From Brevundimonas sp. (lineage in GTDB: Bacteria; Pseudomonadota; Alphaproteobacteria; Caulobacterales; Caulobacteraceae): DNA of 64,000 nt. A program made the position numbers and the translations under genes. The notes below the pieces were generated by a model. That model saw only the letters and a program-made list of their open reading frames with translations, was not told the DNA's origin and searched no databases. The stretch is from positions 3,425-67,424 of the forward strand of contig QFQU01000020.1 of NCBI GenBank assembly GCA_003248965.1, written 5' to 3'. Shown here in pieces: positions 34,724 through 43,294 of the stretch; positions within the stretch are counted from its first letter, which is position 1; each line of letters opens with the position of its first letter.

Positions 34724-35986
34724 CTACGGCCGGGTCTGGCCCTCGCCGCGCACGACGTATTTGTAGGTGGTCAACTGTTCGGCGCCCACCGGGCCCCTGG
34801 CGTGGAGGCGGTTGGTGGAAATGCCGATTTCGCCGCCGAAGCCGAACTCGCCGCCGTCGGCGAACTGGGTCGAGGCGTTGATCAGGACGATGGCGCTGTC
34901 GATCCGGGCGGCGAACCGTTCGGCGGCCTCGGCGTCGGTGGCGACGATGGCCTCGGTGTGGCCCGAGCCGTAGCGGGCGATGTGGTCGACGGCGGCGTCC
35001 ATATCCTCGACGATGCGGACGGCCAGGATGGGGGCCAGATATTCGGTCAGCCAGTCGGCCTCGACCGCCGCGACCATGCCGGGGACCAAGGCTTGCGCCT
35101 CGGCGTCGCCGCGCAGTTCGCAGCCGGCGGCGATCAGGTCGGCGGCGACCGGGGGCAGCAGGCGTTCGGCCGCCGCCCGGTCCACCAGCAGGGTCTCGGT
35201 GGCGCCGCAGACCGAAACACGCCGCATCTTGGCGTTCAGCACCAGGGCGCGGGCCGTGTCCAGATCGGCGGACTGGTGCAGATAGGTGTGGTTCAGCCCC
35301 TCCAGATGGCTGAGAACCGCCGTGCGCGCCTCGGCCTGGACGCGGGCGACCAGGCTCTTGCCGCCGCGCGGCACGATGACGTCGATGGCGCCGTCCAGCC
35401 CGGTCAGCATCAGGCCCACGGCCGCGCGATCCGGCGTGTCGACCAACTGCACCGCATCGGCGGGCAGACCGGCCTCGGCCAGGGCTTCGGCGATCACGGT
35501 CGCGATGGCCAGGGACGACTGCAGACAGTCTGAACCGCAGCGCAGGATGGCCGCATTGCCCGAGCGGATGCAAAGGGCGGCGGCGTCGGCGGTGACGTTG
35601 GGCCGGCTTTCATAGATCACGCCCAGCACGCCGATGGGGGTGCGGACGCGGGCGATGTCCAGGCCGTTGGCGGGGGTCCAGCGTTCGGTTTCGATCCCCA
35701 GGGGATCGGGCACGGCGGCGATGGTCGCCACGGCCTGAACCATGCCGGTGATGCGCGCGGGGCTCAGCGACAGCCGGTCGATCAGGGCCTCGGTCATGCC
35801 GCCCGCGCGGGCGGCCTCCACGTCGCGGGCGTTGGCGGCCAGGATGTCGGTTTCGGCCGCCGCGAGCCTTTCGGACAGGGCGGTCAGGGCGCGGGTGCGG
35901 GCGGCGGCCGGGGCTTCGCGCAGGGCCGTGGCGGCGGCGCGGGCGCGGCGGCCCATCTCCAGCATCGTGGTCGAAAGGTCGGTCAT
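34724..35986 (-). CDS. proA: gamma-glutamyl phosphate reductase
   Basis: 420 residues from ATG 35986. Aldehyde dehydrogenase fold with VLGVIYESRPNVTADAAALC, IVPRGGKSLVARV, the catalytic Cys in VSVCGATETLLVD, and the C-terminal NASTQFADGGEFGFGGEIGIST. It reduces gamma-glutamyl phosphate with NADPH to the semialdehyde of proline synthesis. Its start overlaps the proB stop by four bases. Confidence 0.97.
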   Translation of the reverse strand: MTDLSTTMLEMGRRARAAATALREAPAAARTRALTALSERLAAAETDILAANARDVEAARAGGMTEALIDRLSLSPARITGMVQAVATIAAVPDPLGIETERWTPANGLDIARVRTPIGVLGVIYESRPNVTADAAALCIRSGNAAILRCGSDCLQSSLAIATVIAEALAEAGLPADAVQLVDTPDRAAVGLMLTGLDGAIDVIVPRGGKSLVARVQAEARTAVLSHLEGLNHTYLHQSADLDTARALVLNAKMRRVSVCGATETLLVDRAAAERLLPPVAADLIAAGCELRGDAEAQALVPGMVAAVEADWLTEYLAPILAVRIVEDMDAAVDHIARYGSGHTEAIVATDAEAAERFAARIDSAIVLINASTQFADGGEFGFGGEIGISTNRLHARGPVGAEQLTTYKYVVRGEGQTRP

Positions 35987-37140
35987 CGGTCGTCCAGCAC
36001 CATGTCGTCGCGGTGGATCAGAACAGAGGCGCCGCGATAGCCCAGGACGGCCTCGATCTCGTCGGAGCGGCGGCCCCGGATGCGGGCGGCCTCGTCCGCC
36101 GCATAGGCGGCCAGGCCCACGCCGACGGCCCGGCCATCGGCGTCGATCAGGCGCACGCAGTCGCCCTTTTCGAAGGCGCCCGACAGGGCGGCGACCCCGG
36201 CGGGCAGCAGGCTCTTTCCGGCGCGCAGGGCGGCGACGGCGCCGGGGTCCAGCGTCAGGGTTCCCGCCGGCGACAGACTGCCGGCGATCCATTGTTTGTA
36301 GGCGGCCATCGGCCCGTCGGGCGCGGCGATCAGGGTGGCGCGGGCGCCGTCGCGGATGGCGCTCAGCGGCGACAGGGTCTGGCCCGAGGCGATCAGGGTG
36401 GCGCAACCGGCCGAGCGCGCGATCTGGGCCGCCGCCAGCTTGGTGGCCATGCCGCCCGTGCCCACGCCCGCGTCGGCGTTGGCGCCCCCGCCCATGGCCA
36501 GGATGTCGGGGGTCAGGCTCTCGATCAGCGGCAGGTGGGCGGCGTTCGCGTCGCGTCGCGGGTCGGCGGTGTAGAGGCCGTCCACATCCGACAGCAGGAC
36601 CAGCAGGTCCGCCCGCGCCAGCTGGGCCGTACGCGCCGCCAGCCGGTCGTTGTCGCCGTAACGGATTTCCTCGGTCGCCACCGTGTCGTTCTCGTTGACG
36701 ATGGGCACGACCCCGTGGGCCAGAAGCGCCTGGACGGTGGCGCGGGCGTTCAGCCACCGCCTACGGCGTTCGGTGTCGTCGCGGGTCAGCAGCACCTGGC
36801 CGGCGATCAGGCCGTGCGGCTCCAGCGCGGCGGACCAGGCGGCCATCAGCAGCGACTGACCGACCGAGGCCGCCGCCTGCTTGTCCTCCAGCCGCGCGCC
36901 CAGGTCCGGCAGGCGACCCCGGCCCAGGGCGATGGAGCCGGAAGAGACCACGATCACCTCGCGTCCCCTGGCCCTCAGCGCGGCAAGATCGGCGGCCATG
37001 GCCGTCAGCCAGTCGCGCGTCGGCCGCCGCGTCTCGGCGTCGATCAGCAGGGACGAGCCGATCTTGACCACGATGCGTCGCGCGCCGTCCAGGGCGGAGG
37101 CGGCGTCTAGGGTCAGGGGCTGGGAGGCGGCGGACGACAT
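35983..37140 (-). CDS. proB: glutamate 5-kinase with PUA domain
   Basis: 385 residues from ATG 37140. Kinase domain: RIVVKIGSSLLIDAETRR, REVIVVSSGSIALGRGRL, PIVNENDTVATEEIRYGDND and LLVLLSDVDGLYTADPR. A C-terminal PUA domain (about 110 residues, ending GYRGASVLIHRDDMV) follows. It phosphorylates glutamate, the first and feedback-controlled step of proline synthesis. Operon proB-proA with coupled translation. Confidence 0.97.
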   Translation of the reverse strand: MSSAASQPLTLDAASALDGARRIVVKIGSSLLIDAETRRPTRDWLTAMAADLAALRARGREVIVVSSGSIALGRGRLPDLGARLEDKQAAASVGQSLLMAAWSAALEPHGLIAGQVLLTRDDTERRRRWLNARATVQALLAHGVVPIVNENDTVATEEIRYGDNDRLAARTAQLARADLLVLLSDVDGLYTADPRRDANAAHLPLIESLTPDILAMGGGANADAGVGTGGMATKLAAAQIARSAGCATLIASGQTLSPLSAIRDGARATLIAAPDGPMAAYKQWIAGSLSPAGTLTLDPGAVAALRAGKSLLPAGVAALSGAFEKGDCVRLIDADGRAVGVGLAAYAADEAARIRGRRSDEIEAVLGYRGASVLIHRDDMVLDDR

Positions 37141-37204
37141 GACGGTGTCTCTAACGCGCGCTTTACCGCTTGTCTCTTGCCGCGTCGCACCGCAATGCAG
37201 GCGG

Positions 37205-38008
37205 ATGATGGAATCCCTTTTCCCTGCCTCCGGCGGTTTGGCCCCGATCATGGCCGGAACGCTGGGCAGCCTGGCGGCGGGCATGATGACGGCGGTAGGG
37301 GCGGTTCCGCTGCTGTTCTTCCGCAAGCCGGGGGTGCAGACCCAGAGCGCCCTGCTGGGCTTCGCCGCCGGGGTCATGCTGGCCGCCTCCTTCTTCTCGC
37401 TGATCATCCCCGGCGTGGAGGTGCTGGAGGCGGGCGGCGCGGGGCAGGCGGCGGCGGCCGGGGTCATGGCGACGGCGGTGCTGATCGGGGCGGCGGTGAT
37501 CGGCTTGATGAACCGTTTCGCGCCGGTCGACATGCTGGCCATCGGGCCGGCGGGATCGCGCCACCTGTCGCGGCGCATCTGGCTGTTCATCATCGCCATC
37601 ACCCTGCACAACTTTCCCGAGGGGGCGGCGGTGGGCGTCAGTTTCGGCGGCGGCGACCTGCATCAGGGCCTGTCCACCGCCATCGGCATCGGCATCCAGA
37701 ACATGCCGGAGGGCTTAGCCGTGTCGGCGGCGATGGCGACCCTGGGCTATGGGCGTTGGCCGGCCTTCCTGGCGGCCTTGGCTTCTGGTCTGGTCGAGCC
37801 GGTCGGCGGTCTGATCGGGGCCAGCGTGGTGGATATGGTTCCCGGCGCCCTGCCGTGGGGCCTGGGTCTGGCGGCGGGAGCCATGATCTATGTCGTCACC
37901 GCCGAGATCATTCCCGAGACCCGCGAACAGTCCAAAGGCGAAGGGTCGATGATCGGCCTGATGATCGGCCTGGTCGGGATGATGTTTCTGGACATCGCCC
38001 TGGGATGA
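37205..38008 (+). CDS. ZIP family divalent metal transporter
   Basis: 267 residues with about eight membrane helices. The conserved amphipathic helix ITLHNFPEGAAVGVSFGGG and the following IGIQNMPEGLAVSAAM carry the metal-site His, Asn, Glu and Met residues of the ZIP family; ETREQSKGEG and MMFLDIALG finish the protein. It probably imports zinc or iron. ATG 37208 is an equally possible start; the ribosome binding site is weak. Divergent from proB. Confidence 0.9.
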   Translation: MMESLFPASGGLAPIMAGTLGSLAAGMMTAVGAVPLLFFRKPGVQTQSALLGFAAGVMLAASFFSLIIPGVEVLEAGGAGQAAAAGVMATAVLIGAAVIGLMNRFAPVDMLAIGPAGSRHLSRRIWLFIIAITLHNFPEGAAVGVSFGGGDLHQGLSTAIGIGIQNMPEGLAVSAAMATLGYGRWPAFLAALASGLVEPVGGLIGASVVDMVPGALPWGLGLAAGAMIYVVTAEIIPETREQSKGEGSMIGLMIGLVGMMFLDIALG

Positions 38009-38143
38009 AGGCGCGTGGGAGGTGAAAACATAGCCGACCGACGTTCGACTGTTACATCATTTACATCGCCGCCAGGGGTTGAACCGGGCGGGTCCGGAAG
38101 GCTAGGCCAAGACTTCGCCTCGTCCAGAGACCCCCGGAGCGCC

Positions 38144-40477
38144 ATGACAAAGACGCGACCCCTCAAGACCGCGGCTTCCCGTAGAAATTTCCTGTCTGGC
38201 CTGGGTCTTCTGACCCTGATGGGCGCCGGAGTCTTTCCCATGCCTGCTTCCGCTGAAATCGCTCGTACCGTTCAACGTCACCGCCAGCGGATCGAGGATC
38301 TGATCGCGGCCATGACCGTGGAGGAGAAGGCGGGGCAGCTGAACCTGCTGGCTGATCCCTTCCGCTGGATGCCGACAGCGGTGAACCCGCTGGACGGCAC
38401 GGGCGACCCGGCGCGCGTCACCGCCCTGATCCGCGAGGGCAAGGTCGGGTCGCTGTTCAACGGCATCGGCGCCGAGGCGGGCCGTCGCATCCAGCGCGTC
38501 GCGATGGAGGAATCGCGGCTGAAGATTCCGCTGCTGTTCGCCGCCGACGTGATCCACGGCTTGTCGACCATCTTCCCGGTGCCCCTGGCCGAGGCGGCGG
38601 CGTTCGACACCGAACTGGCGTACCGGACCGCGCGGGCGGCGGCGATGGAGACGGCCGCCTCGGCCGTTCACCAGACCTATGCCCCCATGGTGGACGTGGC
38701 GCGCGACCAGCGCTGGGGCCGCAATGTCGAGGGCGCGGGCGAGGACGTGCTGCTGAACAATCTGCTGGCGGCAGCGCGGGTGCGCGGCTTCCAAGGCGAA
38801 AAGGGGCTGGACGACCGCGACGCGGTTCTGGCCACGGCCAAGCACATGGCCGGCTATTCCGCCGCGATGGGCGGGGTCGAATACAACACCACCGACATGA
38901 GCGAGCAGACGCTGCGCGGGGTCTTCCTGCCGCCGTTCAAGGCGGCGGTGGACGCGGGCTGTCTGTCGATCATGAGCGCCTTCAACGATGTGAACGGAGT
39001 GCCGGCCTCGGGCAGCCGACGCCTGCTCACCGACATCCTGCGCGGCGAATGGGGCTTCGAAGGGTTCGTGGTCTCCGACTACACCTCCGAGCAGGAACTG
39101 ATCGCCCACGGCTTCGCCGAGGACGGCCGCGACGCCGCGCGACTGGCGTTCAACGCCGGGGTGGACGTGTCGATGGTGTCGGGCCTTTACATGCAGCATC
39201 TGCCCGGCCTCGTGGCCTCGGGCGAGGTGTCGATGGCGCGGCTGGACGAGGCGGTGCGCCGCGTTCTGCACGTCAAGGCGGCCCTGGGCCTGTTCGACGA
39301 CCCCTATCGCGGCACGGACCCGGTGCGCGAAAAGGCGCTGGTCGGGTCGAGCGACCATATCGCCCTGTCGCGGGAAGCCGGCCGCAAGTCGGTGGTCCTG
39401 CTGAAGAACCAGGGCGGTCTGCTGCCGCTGAAGAAGAGCCAGAAGATCGCCCTGATCGGCCCGTTCGCGGACGATGTGGACAATGTCTGGGGGCCGTGGA
39501 CCATCTGGGGCGATCCCGCGCGCCGCATCTCGCTGGAGGCGGGTTTCCGCGCGGCGATGAGCGATCCGCGGAACCTGACGATCGCGCGCGGTTCGGGCGT
39601 CGAGACGCCGCTGAACGGCGGCATCGAGCAGGCCGTCGCCGCCGCCCGCGACGCCGAGGTCATCGTCCTGGCCATCGGCGAATCCACCAATATGTCGGGC
39701 GAGGCCCAGTCGCGCACCGAGATCGTCGTGCCGGCGCCGCAGATGGCCCTGGTGGACGCCATGGCGGCCCTGAACAAGCCGATGGTCGTCCTGCTGCGCA
39801 ACGGGCGGGCCCTGGCGCTGGAAGGCAATGTGAAGAACGCCCAGGCCATCGTCGTGACCTGGTTCCTGGGCGAGCAGATGGGCAACGCCGTCGCGGACGT
39901 GATCTTCGGCGACCACGGCCCGTCGGGACGCCTGCCGATCAGCTTTCCGCACAAGTCGGGCCAGCAGCCCTATTCCTACGACCGCAAGACGACGGGCCGG
40001 CCCGCCAACCCCGATCTGGCCAGCGAGGAATACAAGGCCCGTTACCGCGAGACGACCAATACGGCGCTCTATCCGTTCGGCTTCGGCCTCGGCTACGGCG
40101 ACGTGACCTATGGCCCCATCGAGATGGAGAGCGACGTCCTGCCCTGGACCGGGACGCTGGACCTGGCCGTGACCGTGACCAACGCCGGTCCGCACCCGGC
40201 CGAGGAGCTGGTGCAGCTCTATATCCACGACCGCGTCGCCAGCCTGACCCAGCCAGGGCGGCTGCTGAAGGACTTCAAGCGCGTGACCCTGAAGTCGGGC
40301 GAGAGCCAGAAGGTGCGCTTCACCCTGAACGCCCGCCAGTTGGGCTTCATCGGGGCGGACGAGACCTATCGGATCGAGCCGGGCCTGTTCGACGTCTGGC
40401 TGGCGCCCCATGCACAGGGCGGGGTCACGGCGACCTTCCGCCTGGACGGCCCCCCGTCGATCAGCGACGGGCGTTGA
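38144..40477 (+). CDS. periplasmic beta-glucosidase, glycoside hydrolase family 3
   Basis: 777 residues from ATG 38144. A twin-arginine signal (SRRNFLSGLGLLTLMG) predicts folded export. GH3 N-domain with DVIHGLSTIFPVPLAEAAAF, KHMAGYSAAMGG and the nucleophile Asp in FEGFVVSDYTSEQEL; C-domain with SVVLLKNQGGLLPLKK and ITWFLGEQ-like VVTWFLGEQMGNAVADV; then a fibronectin-III-like end (VTVTNAGPHPAEELVQLYI). This is the BglX arrangement, releasing glucose from beta-linked oligosaccharides. A nearby PQQ glucose dehydrogenase could oxidise the product in the periplasm. Confidence 0.94.
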   Translation: MTKTRPLKTAASRRNFLSGLGLLTLMGAGVFPMPASAEIARTVQRHRQRIEDLIAAMTVEEKAGQLNLLADPFRWMPTAVNPLDGTGDPARVTALIREGKVGSLFNGIGAEAGRRIQRVAMEESRLKIPLLFAADVIHGLSTIFPVPLAEAAAFDTELAYRTARAAAMETAASAVHQTYAPMVDVARDQRWGRNVEGAGEDVLLNNLLAAARVRGFQGEKGLDDRDAVLATAKHMAGYSAAMGGVEYNTTDMSEQTLRGVFLPPFKAAVDAGCLSIMSAFNDVNGVPASGSRRLLTDILRGEWGFEGFVVSDYTSEQELIAHGFAEDGRDAARLAFNAGVDVSMVSGLYMQHLPGLVASGEVSMARLDEAVRRVLHVKAALGLFDDPYRGTDPVREKALVGSSDHIALSREAGRKSVVLLKNQGGLLPLKKSQKIALIGPFADDVDNVWGPWTIWGDPARRISLEAGFRAAMSDPRNLTIARGSGVETPLNGGIEQAVAAARDAEVIVLAIGESTNMSGEAQSRTEIVVPAPQMALVDAMAALNKPMVVLLRNGRALALEGNVKNAQAIVVTWFLGEQMGNAVADVIFGDHGPSGRLPISFPHKSGQQPYSYDRKTTGRPANPDLASEEYKARYRETTNTALYPFGFGLGYGDVTYGPIEMESDVLPWTGTLDLAVTVTNAGPHPAEELVQLYIHDRVASLTQPGRLLKDFKRVTLKSGESQKVRFTLNARQLGFIGADETYRIEPGLFDVWLAPHAQGGVTATFRLDGPPSISDGR

Positions 40478-40571
40478 ACCTTGCGTTGACGGGGAAGGCC
40501 GCAGGGCTTAACGACGCCGCCGTTTGCCTTCGGCCGTCTTTCGGGCCGGATTCGAGTTTAGGAGCGCGCCC

Positions 40572-41732
40572 ATGACGACGACGATTCTTCCGGGCGCGAC
40601 CGGCGTTCTGGCGCTTGCGGACGGCACCATCCTGCAGGGGATCGGCGTCGGCGCCGTGGGTTCGGCCCTGGGCGAGGTGGTCTTCAACACCGCCATTACC
40701 GGCTATCAGGAAATCCTGACCGACCCGTCCTATATGAGCCAGATCCTGGCCTTCACCTTCCCGCACATCGGCAATGTCGGCACGAACGTCGAAGACATCG
40801 AACAGATGGGCGGCGGGTCCGATACCTCGGCGCGCGGCGCCATCTTCCGCGACGTCCCGACCGACCCGGCCAACTATCGCTCGGACGCCAGCTTCGACGA
40901 CTGGATGAAGCGGCGCGGCGTGGTCGGTCTGGCGGGCGTGGACACCCGCGCCCTGACCAAGATCATCCGCGACAAGGGCGCCCCCCATGCGGTGATCGCC
41001 CACGATCCCGAGGGCAATTTCGATCTGGACGCCCTGGTCGCCCAGGCCAGGGCCTGGACCGGCCTGGTCGGCCTGGACCTGGCCAAGCCCGCCTCGACGC
41101 TGCAGGCGTTCGAATGGGACGAGGGGCTGTGGGAATGGCCGGATGGGCATCCCCGGACCGTGGGTCGCAAGGCGGTGGTGGTCATCGACTACGGGGTGAA
41201 GCGCAACATCCTGCGCGCCCTGGCCTCGACCGGCGCCCGGATCACCGTGGTTCCCGCGACGACGACGGCGGAAAAGGTTCTGGCCCGCAATCCCGACGGC
41301 GTGGTCCTGTCGAACGGGCCGGGCGATCCGGCCGCGACCGGCGAATACGCCGTGCCCGAAATCCAGAAGCTGGTCGCCAGCGGCAAGCCCCTGATGGGCA
41401 TCTGCCTGGGCCACCAGATGCTGGCTTTGGCCTTGGGCGCGAAGACGGTGAAGATGGAGCAGGGCCACCACGGCGCCAACCATCCGGTCAAGGACCTGAC
41501 CACCGGCAAGGTCGAAATCGTGTCGATGAACCACGGCTTCACCGTGGACCGCGACAGCCTGCCCGAGGCCGTGACCGAAACCCACGTCAGCCTGTTCGAC
41601 GGCACCAACTGCGGAATCGCGGTCAAGGACAAGCCGATCTTCAGCGTCCAGCACCACCCCGAGGCCTCGCCCGGACCGACCGACAGCCTGTATCTGTTCG
41701 ATCGGTTCGCCGAACTGATGGGCGACCGCTGA
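40572..41732 (+). CDS. carA: carbamoyl phosphate synthase small subunit
   Basis: 386 residues from ATG 40572. N-terminal CarA domain with FNTAITGYQEILTDPSY and IFRDVPTDPANYRS; C-terminal class I glutaminase with catalytic Cys in LMGICLGHQMLALALG and His-x-Glu in FSVQHHPEASPGP. Releases ammonia from glutamine for carbamoyl phosphate used in arginine and pyrimidine synthesis. carB is not next to it; the following gene is of unknown function and starts five bases later. Confidence 0.97.
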   Translation: MTTTILPGATGVLALADGTILQGIGVGAVGSALGEVVFNTAITGYQEILTDPSYMSQILAFTFPHIGNVGTNVEDIEQMGGGSDTSARGAIFRDVPTDPANYRSDASFDDWMKRRGVVGLAGVDTRALTKIIRDKGAPHAVIAHDPEGNFDLDALVAQARAWTGLVGLDLAKPASTLQAFEWDEGLWEWPDGHPRTVGRKAVVVIDYGVKRNILRALASTGARITVVPATTTAEKVLARNPDGVVLSNGPGDPAATGEYAVPEIQKLVASGKPLMGICLGHQMLALALGAKTVKMEQGHHGANHPVKDLTTGKVEIVSMNHGFTVDRDSLPEAVTETHVSLFDGTNCGIAVKDKPIFSVQHHPEASPGPTDSLYLFDRFAELMGDR

Positions 41733-41736
41733 GGCC

Positions 41737-42681
41737 ATGAAACAGGGGGCGGCTCGGTCGGACTATCTTGACTGGCTGGCCCAGGCGCTGGCGGCGACGC
41801 AAGCGTTCGAACCCCTGCCCGACGGCGACGTGGTGGTCGGCTACGCCACCGGCTACGACGCCGCCGACATCGCCCCCTTCGTCCTGTCGCTGCGGGCGGT
41901 GTTCGATGGGCCGGTCGCCCTGGTGGTCGATGACGAACCGGATTTGCGCGCCTTTCTGACCCAGAACGGCGTCACCGCCGTCGACGCTCCGACCTGGCGC
42001 GGTTGGGCGCCGCATCCGGTGATGCAGCGGTTCGTCGCCTTCGCGGGCCTGCTGGGCGACCGGCCGGGCGCGGCCCTGGCCTGCGACGTGCGCGACGTGA
42101 TCTTCCAGGCCCCGCCGTTTGCGCCCGCGCCGCAGGGGCTGGAGGCCTTCGTGGAGGCGGCGGGGCCGCTGGCCGAGCACGCCTTCAACATGAAATATCT
42201 GCGCGCCCTGTTCGGCGAGGGGCTGGCCGCCGCCGTTGCGGACCGGCCCTGTCTGTGCGTGGGAACCCTGGTCGGGACGCGGGTCGAGGTCGCACGCCTG
42301 TCGCGGCTGATCCTGTCGCTGGCGGCTACGCCCCGGTCCGAGATCGGCGGGGCCTTCGGCGCGGACCAGGCGGCCTTCAACCTGGCGGTCCATCAGGGAC
42401 TGGTCTCGTCGAGCATCCAGCCCAACTACGGCCGGGTCGCCACCCTGGGGCTGACGCCGGGCGAGCGGCTGGCGTTCGTCGACGGCCGGGTCGTCAATCC
42501 GGACGGCACGGCCAGCCCCATCGTCCACCAGCACGACCGCCATCCGCATCTGGACGCGCCGGTCCACGCCCGCTGGGGCGGAGGACTGGAGCATCGCAAG
42601 CGGGTGCGGCCGAAGTCGGCGGGTCAGAAGTGGGCCAAGCTGAAGGCCTCGCTGCGACGCCGCACGCCCGAACTGCGCTGA
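41737..42681 (+). CDS. putative GT-A-type glycosyltransferase, unknown substrate
   Basis: 314 residues, no signal peptide or membrane helix. ALACDVRDVIFQAPPF near residue 120 resembles the D-x-D metal/nucleotide-sugar site with following VFQ-DPF of several GT-A-fold transferase families; LCVGTLVGTR and GAFGADQAAFNLAVHQG fit the acceptor half, and IVHQHDRHP carries a possible metal-binding His. A basic tail (KRVRPKSAGQKWAKLKASL) closes the protein. It begins five bases after carA and is probably co-transcribed with it, though no metabolic link is clear. Family assignment is tentative. Confidence 0.6.
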   Translation: MKQGAARSDYLDWLAQALAATQAFEPLPDGDVVVGYATGYDAADIAPFVLSLRAVFDGPVALVVDDEPDLRAFLTQNGVTAVDAPTWRGWAPHPVMQRFVAFAGLLGDRPGAALACDVRDVIFQAPPFAPAPQGLEAFVEAAGPLAEHAFNMKYLRALFGEGLAAAVADRPCLCVGTLVGTRVEVARLSRLILSLAATPRSEIGGAFGADQAAFNLAVHQGLVSSSIQPNYGRVATLGLTPGERLAFVDGRVVNPDGTASPIVHQHDRHPHLDAPVHARWGGGLEHRKRVRPKSAGQKWAKLKASLRRRTPELR

Positions 42682-42694
42682 TCTGGCGCTTGAT

Positions 42695-42961
42695 CTAGGG
42701 CAGGGGAGCGAAGCTGCGCTCTTCGCGCAGGGCGCTGGCCTTTCGTACCGCAAGCGGCGCGGCGTGCAGCCAGTAGTCAGCGTCGTCCAAGCGGCGCTCT
42801 CGGCGGCGCTCCAGTCCGCGCATGCGGCGCAAGGCGGCGTTCTGGAGAAGGCGCGCATGCAGGGCGCGGGGCGACAGTTCGGCGATGGCGGGAGAGCCGG
42901 GGACGGCGACGGCGTCGGGGCCTTGGGGCTCCACCGCCGGACGGGCGATGGCGATGAACAT
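42695..42961 (-). CDS. small hypothetical protein, 88 residues
   Basis: Arg/Ala-rich product with a protein-like middle (LSPRALHARLLQNAALRRM, then LDDADYWLHAAPLAVRKASAL) and ATG at 42961. No membrane segment. GC-rich DNA yields many chance frames, but this one fills the gap between a convergent gene and a promoter region with no competing frame. Unknown family. Confidence 0.45.
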   Translation of the reverse strand: MFIAIARPAVEPQGPDAVAVPGSPAIAELSPRALHARLLQNAALRRMRGLERRRERRLDDADYWLHAAPLAVRKASALREERSFAPLP

Positions 42962-43013
42962 GAATGTCTCGGGTCAGGAGGGGAGAGCGCTTCTGCGCCG
43001 AGGTAGCGTGGGA

Positions 43014-43036
43014 TTAACCACAGTCCCTGTGGATAG
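43014..43036. promoter_or_regulatory. pair of DnaA-box-like 9-mers in inverted orientation
   Basis: TTAACCACA (43014-43022) and TGTGGATAG (43028-43036, complement CTATCCACA) each differ from the DnaA box TTATCCACA by one base and face each other five bases apart. They lie in the promoter region upstream of the 88-residue gene and tRNA-Glu. Confidence 0.35.
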
Positions 43037-43167
43037 TTCCTGACTGCGTCCGAAAAAAGTCCGTGAATCGAAAGACTTACCGCCGCGATCCGAACAAAAT
43101 GGTTACTGAAATCTTAATCCGTGATCGGAGCGAAAGCTCGACGATGACCGGAGAAAGACGGCGCCGG

Positions 43168-43242
43168 TGGCAGTCCCTAGGGGAATCGAACCCCTCTTTT
43201 CAGGTTGAAAACCTGACGTCCTAACCGATAGACGAAGGGACC
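43168..43242 (-). tRNA. tRNA-Glu (anticodon TTC)
   Basis: On the minus strand the acceptor GGTCCCT (from 43242) pairs with AGGGACT (to 43172), discriminator G and encoded CCA (43170-43168). Anticodon stem CAGGT/ACCTG-type with loop TTTTCAA gives TTC; T-arm GGGGTTCGATTCCCC is perfect. Confidence 0.97.
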
Positions 43243-43294
43243 GCAGCCGGGGCGGCGCATTTGCCCCGGTTCGGTCCCTCCTGCAAGCGAAAAA

